The translations under genes were made by a program, and so were the position numbers. The notes beneath the pieces were generated by a model. The model was not told where the DNA came from. It made no database searches and worked only from the letters and a program-made list of their open reading frames with translations. A stretch of 64,000 nt of DNA from Lachnospiraceae bacterium (GTDB lineage: Bacteria > Bacillota > Clostridia > Lachnospirales > Lachnospiraceae). The stretch is taken from NCBI GenBank assembly GCA_021772075.1, contig JAETNQ010000004.1, forward strand, positions 39,835-103,834, given 5' to 3'. Positions 58,867-64,000 of the stretch are shown one piece after another. Every line of letters starts with the position of its first letter. Position 1 is the first letter of the stretch.

Positions 58867-61012
58867 AATTGGAATGATGATTGGAAACCGGTATGAAATA
58901 CTGGAAAAAATCGGAACCGGTGGAATGTCGGACGTATATAAATCAAAGGATCACAAGCTGAACCGTTATGTGGCGGTTAAGGTGCTGAAGCAGGAATTTT
59001 CGGAAAATGCGAATTTTGTTTCTAAATTCCAAGTGGAAGCACAGGCGGCGGCGGGGCTGGCGCATCCAAACGTGGTGAATGTTTATGATGTAGGAGAAGA
59101 GAACGACGTTTATTATATCGTTATGGAGCTTGTGGAAGGCATTACCCTGAAAAAATATATTGAGAAAAAAGCCAGGCTTTCCGTGAAAGAGGCGATCAGC
59201 ATCGCCATTCAGGTTTCCATGGGCATTGAAGCGGCCCACAACAACCATATTATACACAGGGATATCAAACCGCAGAACATAATTATTTCGAAGGAGGGAA
59301 AGGTCAAAGTAACGGACTTCGGCATTGCGAAGGCTGCTACCAGCAATACGATTACTTCAAACGTTATGGGATCCGTGCATTATACTTCCCCTGAACAGGC
59401 GCGGGGAGGATACAGCGACGAAAAGAGCGATATTTATTCCCTGGGTATTACCATGTTCGAAATGCTGACAGGGAGGGTGCCTTTTAACGGGGAAACGACA
59501 GTGGCCATCGCCATTAAGCACATACAGGAACCGCTCCCTTCTCCAAGGGAATATATTCCGGAGATCCCGGTCAGTGTGGAACAGATTGTATTCAAATGCT
59601 GCCAGAAAAGCCCTGACAGGCGGTATCAGACGATGGCCGACCTGGTGGCGGACCTGAAACAGTCGCTGATCAATCCAGACGAGGATTTTGTCAAACTGGT
59701 AAATCCTGATGAAGAGGCTTCTACCCGGATGATTACCGACAAAGATATGGTTCAGATAAAAAGGCAGTCTGATCGAAGGGACTCTATGGAGGAAGCCCTC
59801 CGCCTGAAAAAAGATGTCCGCCGGAAATACCAGGAAGAGGAAGAGGACGATGAAGAAGACATCATGGAAGAGGTGGAGGAAGAAGACATCGAGGAAGACA
59901 TCGAGGAAGAGGAAGAAGAGTATGATTCCAAAATGGAGAGAATCACAACTGTTCTGGCCGTAGTAGCCGCTTTGCTGATCGGATGCATCGTGCTTTTCCT
60001 GGTAGGAAAGACGTTGGGAATACTGCCCTTTGGGGAAGGAGCCGGAGAAGAGGAGGCTGCGGAGGAATCTTCGGGACAGGTGGAAATGCCGAAAGTGGTA
60101 GGCAGGCAGCTGGAGGAAGTCAAGACGGAACTGATGGGGCTTGGGCTGATGCCGGAGATTGAATATAAGGAAACGGACGAATGGGAGGCCGGCCTGATTC
60201 TGGAGTGCAATATAGGCATCGGACAGATGGTGGATTCCAAAACGGATATTGTATTGACGGTCAGCGCGGGGGCCAGCGGGGTGGAAGTGCCGAAAGTAAC
60301 GGGAATGTCCACGGCCCAGGGGGTATCTGACTTAGAGCAGAAAGGGTTTGTCGTAAACCGCACGGAAGGTTATGACGACACCGTGCCCAAGGGAAATATT
60401 ATTTCCCAGACCCCGGAAGGAGGAACTAAGGCGCCCAGCGGATCGGCAGTGACAATCAAGATCAGCCAGGGAGCGGAAGATACGAAAGTGCGGGTTCCGA
60501 ACCTGATTGGAATATCCGAGATGGACGCTATGGCATCGATAACGGAAAGCGGGCTGGTGGTTGGCAGCGTGACGGAAGTCAATAATGAAGATCCCGCATT
60601 GGAGGGGCTGGTCTGCTATCAGAGCTATTCGGTGGGGTCATACGTGGAGCCGGGGACAGCCGTCGATCTCCAGGTCAGCATAGGGCCGAAACAGGCTACC
60701 TATAGTTTCAGCGGGAGCATCGAAGCCCCTTCGGCGGAGGAGGATCCGGAATACAGGGACGGATTGAATGTGACGGTGACGATCGATACGGAAGACGGAG
60801 TGCAGCTGTTAAACACGAATACGGCATCCTTCCCTATCTCGGTCAACTATACAGGAATCCGTTCTGCCACAGGAACAGTAACGTTTACCTATACGGTGAC
60901 AACGGATGCAGTGACAGATACGAATCCGGAAACAGGGGAAGTGACAACGACGGAAGGTACTTCCGTGCAAAAGACAATAGCCAGGGAACTGCAGTTTACC
61001 CCTGAGACATAA
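58859..61012 (+). CDS. prkC: PASTA-domain Ser/Thr protein kinase
   Basis: Membrane eukaryotic-type kinase (717 aa) sensing cell-wall fragments. Kinase domain about 10-270: KIGTGGMSDVYKSKD, VAVKVLKQEF, IHRDIKPQNIIISKEG, VTDFGIAKA and SPEQARGGYSDEKSDIYSLG. A juxtamembrane region (about 320-360) is extremely acidic, with runs of Glu/Asp. One helix (TTVLAVVAALLIGCIVLFLV, about 365-385) crosses the membrane. Three PASTA repeats follow (about 410-480, 481-548, 549-620) and a C-terminal ~95-residue Thr-rich domain of beta character. The ATG has GAGGTGG 6 bp upstream and overlaps the phosphatase stop. The acidic linker is longer than in B. subtilis PrkC. Confidence 0.96.
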   Translation: MIKIGMMIGNRYEILEKIGTGGMSDVYKSKDHKLNRYVAVKVLKQEFSENANFVSKFQVEAQAAAGLAHPNVVNVYDVGEENDVYYIVMELVEGITLKKYIEKKARLSVKEAISIAIQVSMGIEAAHNNHIIHRDIKPQNIIISKEGKVKVTDFGIAKAATSNTITSNVMGSVHYTSPEQARGGYSDEKSDIYSLGITMFEMLTGRVPFNGETTVAIAIKHIQEPLPSPREYIPEIPVSVEQIVFKCCQKSPDRRYQTMADLVADLKQSLINPDEDFVKLVNPDEEASTRMITDKDMVQIKRQSDRRDSMEEALRLKKDVRRKYQEEEEDDEEDIMEEVEEEDIEEDIEEEEEEYDSKMERITTVLAVVAALLIGCIVLFLVGKTLGILPFGEGAGEEEAAEESSGQVEMPKVVGRQLEEVKTELMGLGLMPEIEYKETDEWEAGLILECNIGIGQMVDSKTDIVLTVSAGASGVEVPKVTGMSTAQGVSDLEQKGFVVNRTEGYDDTVPKGNIISQTPEGGTKAPSGSAVTIKISQGAEDTKVRVPNLIGISEMDAMASITESGLVVGSVTEVNNEDPALEGLVCYQSYSVGSYVEPGTAVDLQVSIGPKQATYSFSGSIEAPSAEEDPEYRDGLNVTVTIDTEDGVQLLNTNTASFPISVNYTGIRSATGTVTFTYTVTTDAVTDTNPETGEVTTTEGTSVQKTIARELQFTPET

Positions 61013-61024
61013 GGGGCGGGAAAG

Positions 61025-61906
61025 ATGCAGGGAAAAATCATCAAAGGGATTGCAGGGTTTTATTATGTATATGCGGAGGAGGCGGCAACCGTATACGAAT
61101 GCAAGGCGAAGGGCATTTTCCGCAAGGAAAATAAAAAACCTTTAGTGGGCGACAATGTATGTGTGGAAGTGCTGGATGAGGAGGAGCGGACCGGAAATAT
61201 AGTCCGCATCCTTTCCAGAAAGAATGAGCTGGTGCGTCCGGCGGTGGCGAACATCGACCAGGCGCTTGTGATATTTGCAATAGTGAAACCGGAACCCAAT
61301 TATAACCTTTTGGACCGGTTTCTTATTATGATGGAGCGGCAGGGACTTTCCAGCATCCTTTGCTTTAACAAAAAGGACATCGCTTCGGAGAAAGAGCGGG
61401 CGGCTTTGCAGGAAGCGTATGGCTCCTGCGGTTACAGGCTTTTGTTCGCCAGCGCCGCCAGAGGGGACGGCATAGAGGAATTAAAAGAACTGCTGAAGGG
61501 AAAGACGACGGCGGTGGCGGGTCCCAGCGGAGCCGGGAAATCTTCGATTATAAACCGCTTAAACCCCGACGCAGGAATGGAGACCGGGGAGATCAGCAAA
61601 AAGATCGGAAGGGGAAAACATACGACGAGACATTCGGAGATCATCGCCTTGCAGGAAAATACCTATATTATGGATACGCCCGGATTTACATCCCTTGGCC
61701 TGTTCGGTATGGAAAAAGAGGATCTGCAGGGATATTATCCGGAATTTGCCCGGTATTCGGAGGCCTGCCGTTTTTCCGGCTGCGCCCATCTGAGCGAGCC
61801 GGACTGCAAAGTGAAAGAGGCTTTGGCAGAAGGAAAGATCAGCGGAGTCAGGTATGAAAATTACAGGGAATTGTATAAGGAACTGCAGGAGCGAAGGAAA
61901 TATTAA
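61025..61906 (+). CDS. rsgA: ribosome small-subunit maturation GTPase
   Basis: RsgA/YjeQ (293 aa), a circularly permuted GTPase checking late 30S assembly. An N-terminal OB-fold (about 1-65) binds RNA. The permuted GTPase motifs run G4 CFNKKDIA, G5 FASAARGDG, G1 AGPSGAGKSSIINRL, G2 GRGKHTTRHSE and G3 MDTPGFTSLG. A C-terminal zinc finger is visible (C-R-F-S-G-C-A-H-L-S-E-P-D-C). It lies 12 bp after the PASTA kinase, the usual context prpC-prkC-rsgA. The rpe and thiN genes that commonly follow are absent; a chemoreceptor lies there instead. Confidence 0.96.
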   Translation: MQGKIIKGIAGFYYVYAEEAATVYECKAKGIFRKENKKPLVGDNVCVEVLDEEERTGNIVRILSRKNELVRPAVANIDQALVIFAIVKPEPNYNLLDRFLIMMERQGLSSILCFNKKDIASEKERAALQEAYGSCGYRLLFASAARGDGIEELKELLKGKTTAVAGPSGAGKSSIINRLNPDAGMETGEISKKIGRGKHTTRHSEIIALQENTYIMDTPGFTSLGLFGMEKEDLQGYYPEFARYSEACRFSGCAHLSEPDCKVKEALAEGKISGVRYENYRELYKELQERRKY

Positions 61907-61914
61907 AAGATGTT

Positions 61915-61950
61915 GAGTGAGAGGCCAACGGCTTCTCGCTCATTCTTTAT
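61915..61950 (+). terminator. terminator after rsgA
   Basis: GAGTGAGA (61915-61922) pairs with TCTCGCTC (61934-61941), one G-T pair, with a small GCC-AAC-GGC hairpin inside, followed by ATTCTTTAT. Confidence 0.7.
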
Positions 61951-62006
61951 ATAGGGTGTCGGCGTAGCAAAATATGCCTCAAAAAGTGCAAACTATACCA
62001 TAACGG

Positions 62007-62036
62007 TTGATATTTTATTCTGTGCTGATATAGTAT
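62007..62036 (+). promoter_or_regulatory. promoter of the membrane chemoreceptor gene
   Basis: TTGATA (62007-62012), an 18-bp spacer and TAGTAT (62031-62036); TATAGT at 16 bp is an alternative. A sigma-28 motif was looked for and not found. Confidence 0.5.
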
Positions 62037-62090
62037 AGCTAATTGATCCATAGATGGCAAAAGTTTGGAAATGAGAGGGAAAGACGGTTT

Positions 62091-63653
62091 ATGGAAAAGT
62101 ACTATAGAAAAGATAACATGACAGCGTTGGATATCTATATTAGCCGGGCATATAAGATTACTCTGCTATCCATTACGCTTGCATGCTTATCTGCGGGAAT
62201 TTCCTATACGGGAAACAGGCTGCAGGGATTTTACAGCTCCGTCAGCATCATCGTATTCCTTTTATTTGATTTGACAGACATTATCTATCTTGGAATCGCT
62301 ATTTATTTTGTGAAAACCGGATATCAGGATGGCATTGTAAAACCATCAAAGCTGAAGCACAGTAAGATTTTCCTGATTGTCATTATGTTGATACAGTTCA
62401 ATTTTATCCTGTATATGGCGCCGTCCAGGGAATTTTGGGCATTTGCCTTTCTGTTTACTATGGTAACGGGACTGCTGCTGGACACCAGAATGCTTCTGGT
62501 AACCATCGTGGAAATTAGCAGTTCTTTGATCATAGCATGTTTTGTGCATGGGGAGGAGCTGCTGCCGGTAAAGGATGAGGTATTTGTGCCAAATTTGATA
62601 TTAAGAATTTTCTGCCTCGTTCTGACGATGATTTTTATTTATTTGAATGTCTATATGGTATCACGGTTTCTGATTACTGCAAAAAAAGAGGAGATAGAAA
62701 AGAATAACGAAAGGGTACAGAATGTATTGAATAATGTTACACATATTGCGGGACAGCTGGGGGATGCAAGCAATTTGCTTGTCGCGATTTCCCAGTCCGA
62801 AAGTGCTTCTACCGAAGAACTTTCTGTTATCAGTAAAAGCCTGATTAACAGCAGCAATGATATGTTGAAGAAAGCGGAAAGAAGCAGGGGAAATCTTTCA
62901 CACTTAGAAGAGAGCAACCAGAATCTGAAGATGAAGATGCAGAATGTGGAAAAAGTTGCAAAAGAATTGGTAGACATGTCCGTTTCCAATGAGCAGGCGC
63001 TGAATACCCTGATGAGTATGAGCACTGATGTTGAAAAATCAACGCATCAGATGAGAGCGGTTACAGATAAGTTATTGGCGGAAACGAGTGAGATTGGAGA
63101 AACCTTAACAATTATCAGTGAGATTGCGGAATCTACGAATCTTCTTGCACTTAATGCTGCTATTGAAGCAGCAAGGGCAGGAGAAGCGGGGAGAGGATTT
63201 TCTGTTGTAGCGCAGGAAGTTGGAGACCTTGCAACAAGTACAAAAGCATCGCTTCTGAATGTGAATGATGTAATTGTCCGCATACAGACAGGAACGAACG
63301 ATGTATCCAGATTCATGAATGAAAATGCGGAACAGCTACAGAAACAGAATCAAGTAATTGTGGAAACGGTAGAAGGCATTCGTACGATGATAGAGCGGTT
63401 GAAGGAATCTGTCGCGGCGGTTGTACAGGCAGGTGAAATGCAGATGGCACAGAATCGCGTGATTAATGAAACCGTATCGATCAATGAAGATATTGCCAGC
63501 GGCATTCAGTTAGAGAACGACGAATTCAGCAATGTTGCCAATATTATCGCCAATATGGTCCAGAATAACAATCAGGAAATTACGACTATTTTTAATCAGG
63601 TAGACACCATCGATAAAATGGTAAATGAATTAGAGCAATTGTTAGAGGCTTAG
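62091..63653 (+). CDS. methyl-accepting chemotaxis protein, six-TM N-terminus
   Basis: Membrane chemoreceptor of 520 residues. ATG 62091 ([10 protein letters not shown]) is preceded by GAGAGGGAAAGACGG. The first ~195 residues hold about six membrane helices (for example [75 protein letters not shown]) with only short loops, so there is no classical periplasmic ligand domain and no HAMP. The cytoplasmic part has the signalling tip [20 protein letters not shown] then [13 protein letters not shown]. Such integral-membrane sensors may respond to membrane state or small hydrophobic signals. No other chemotaxis or flagellar genes are in the window apart from the soluble receptor at 5.9 kb. Confidence 0.9.
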   Translation: MEKYYRKDNMTALDIYISRAYKITLLSITLACLSAGISYTGNRLQGFYSSVSIIVFLLFDLTDIIYLGIAIYFVKTGYQDGIVKPSKLKHSKIFLIVIMLIQFNFILYMAPSREFWAFAFLFTMVTGLLLDTRMLLVTIVEISSSLIIACFVHGEELLPVKDEVFVPNLILRIFCLVLTMIFIYLNVYMVSRFLITAKKEEIEKNNERVQNVLNNVTHIAGQLGDASNLLVAISQSESASTEELSVISKSLINSSNDMLKKAERSRGNLSHLEESNQNLKMKMQNVEKVAKELVDMSVSNEQALNTLMSMSTDVEKSTHQMRAVTDKLLAETSEIGETLTIISEIAESTNLLALNAAIEAARAGEAGRGFSVVAQEVGDLATSTKASLLNVNDVIVRIQTGTNDVSRFMNENAEQLQKQNQVIVETVEGIRTMIERLKESVAAVVQAGEMQMAQNRVINETVSINEDIASGIQLENDEFSNVANIIANMVQNNNQEITTIFNQVDTIDKMVNELEQLLEA

Positions 63654-63717
63654 TAACACATAGAAGTCGAGAATGAATAAAGGGCAGTTATTGTTAGGAA
63701 GATAATATGATGTGGGT

Positions 63718-63749
63718 GTCAAAAGTCAGTGGAAAAATTGACTTTTGAC
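63718..63749. other. 11-bp stem-loop after the chemoreceptor
   Basis: GTCAAAAGTCA (63718-63728) and TGACTTTTGAC (63739-63749) are exact complements with a 10-base loop, followed by G-CAC-AAAAAG rather than T. It is a possible terminator for the opposite strand or a boundary of the adjacent inserted fragment. Confidence 0.5.
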
Positions 63750-63809
63750 GCACAAAAAGTTACTTTTGTTCTTTGCTACGAAAATAAACCTCATAGCCAA
63801 GAACTGAAC

Positions 63810-64000
63810 CTTGGCAGGCATGCCGAAGAAAACAGGAAACGCAGAGGGGAAGGGAAACCAGATACCTTTACATTTTTGGGGTTCACTCATTACTGCTCGC
63901 ACAGCAAGTCGGGGAATTTCAGGGTTAAAAGGAAAACAAGTAAGAAGAAGTTTGCAAAGAAATGCAAGGAAGTCCATAGGCTGATCAGTTCCATCAGACA
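63810..64000 (+). pseudogene. group II intron reverse transcriptase/maturase, 5'-truncated fragment
   Basis: From 63810 one frame reads LGRHAEENRKRRGEGKPDTF, then TFLGFTHYCSHSKSGNFRVK, then RKTSKKKFAKKC and on to the window edge. This matches the end of the RT domain and start of domain X (thumb/maturase) of group II intron-encoded proteins, which typically read FGR-x-A-x-ENR-x-RGEGKP-x-T-F-x-FLGFTHYC. The ~300 residues of RT palm and fingers that should come before are missing: the chemoreceptor gene ends only 157 bp upstream. It is therefore a remnant, or the 3' end of a broken copy, continuing past the window. It shows that retroelements have been active in this genome. Confidence 0.8.

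Overview
The window reads as the chromosome of a Lachnospiraceae-type Clostridia bacterium. The grounds are a CIRCE-controlled groESL operon, the SCIFF peptide with its radical-SAM maturase, HemZ, the order apt-relA-MBL hydrolase, a PASTA kinase with its PP2C phosphatase next to rsgA, strong AGGAGG-type ribosome binding sites, and meso-DAP-type MurE. No rRNA, tRNA, CRISPR array or complete prophage was seen. The species was not identified.

Layout. 1-0.6 kb: end of a class II aldolase gene. 0.75-7.8 kb: a sensory and uptake island. It holds an SsuABC/TauABC-like importer (permease, ATPase, lipoprotein binding protein), a multi-TM histidine kinase, a LuxR-type response regulator, and a soluble chemoreceptor. 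The chemoreceptor's C-terminal half is a paralogue of the importer's own binding protein. 7.8-8.03 kb: two copies of a structured repeat; a third lies at 39.9 kb. 8.1-11.5 kb (minus): HAD phosphatase, PHP phosphoesterase, ABC-F ATPase. 11.65-12.0 kb: a probable type I toxin with antisense RNA. 12.1-18.4 kb: MFS transporter, GDPD-like protein, RsiV-like lipoprotein, three unrecognised coiled-coil genes and a degenerate GGDEF protein. 18.9-21 kb: groESL. 21.3-30.5 kb: secreted thioredoxin-like protein, thioesterase, HD-GYP regulator, apt, relA, MBL hydrolase, glycerate kinase, MATE exporter. 30.85-36.25 kb: hemZ, hisS, aspS and a phosphopantetheinyl transferase. 36.3-41.4 kb: two unknown genes, a cell-wall amidase, a zinc-motif membrane protein, a HAD phosphatase and a CorC-type membrane protein. 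41.5-49.3 kb: TIGR04086 membrane protein, SCIFF, its maturase, SecDF, RecJ and a sugar-phosphate kinase. 49.7-61.9 kb: murE-priA-def-fmt-Zn peptidase-rsmB-rlmN-PP2C-PASTA kinase-rsgA. 62.1-63.7 kb: a membrane chemoreceptor. 63.8 kb to the end: the C-terminal part of a group II intron reverse transcriptase running out of the window.

The strongest candidates for something new are these. (1) The importer/two-component/chemoreceptor island, where a periplasmic-type binding fold appears to have been moved into the cytoplasm on a chemoreceptor. (2) A three-copy repeat whose stems show compensatory base changes, sitting between convergent genes. (3) Four long hairpin elements with unrelated, nearly self-complementary arms, two of which share an internal 18-bp motif. 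All calls come from reading the sequence; no database search was possible.
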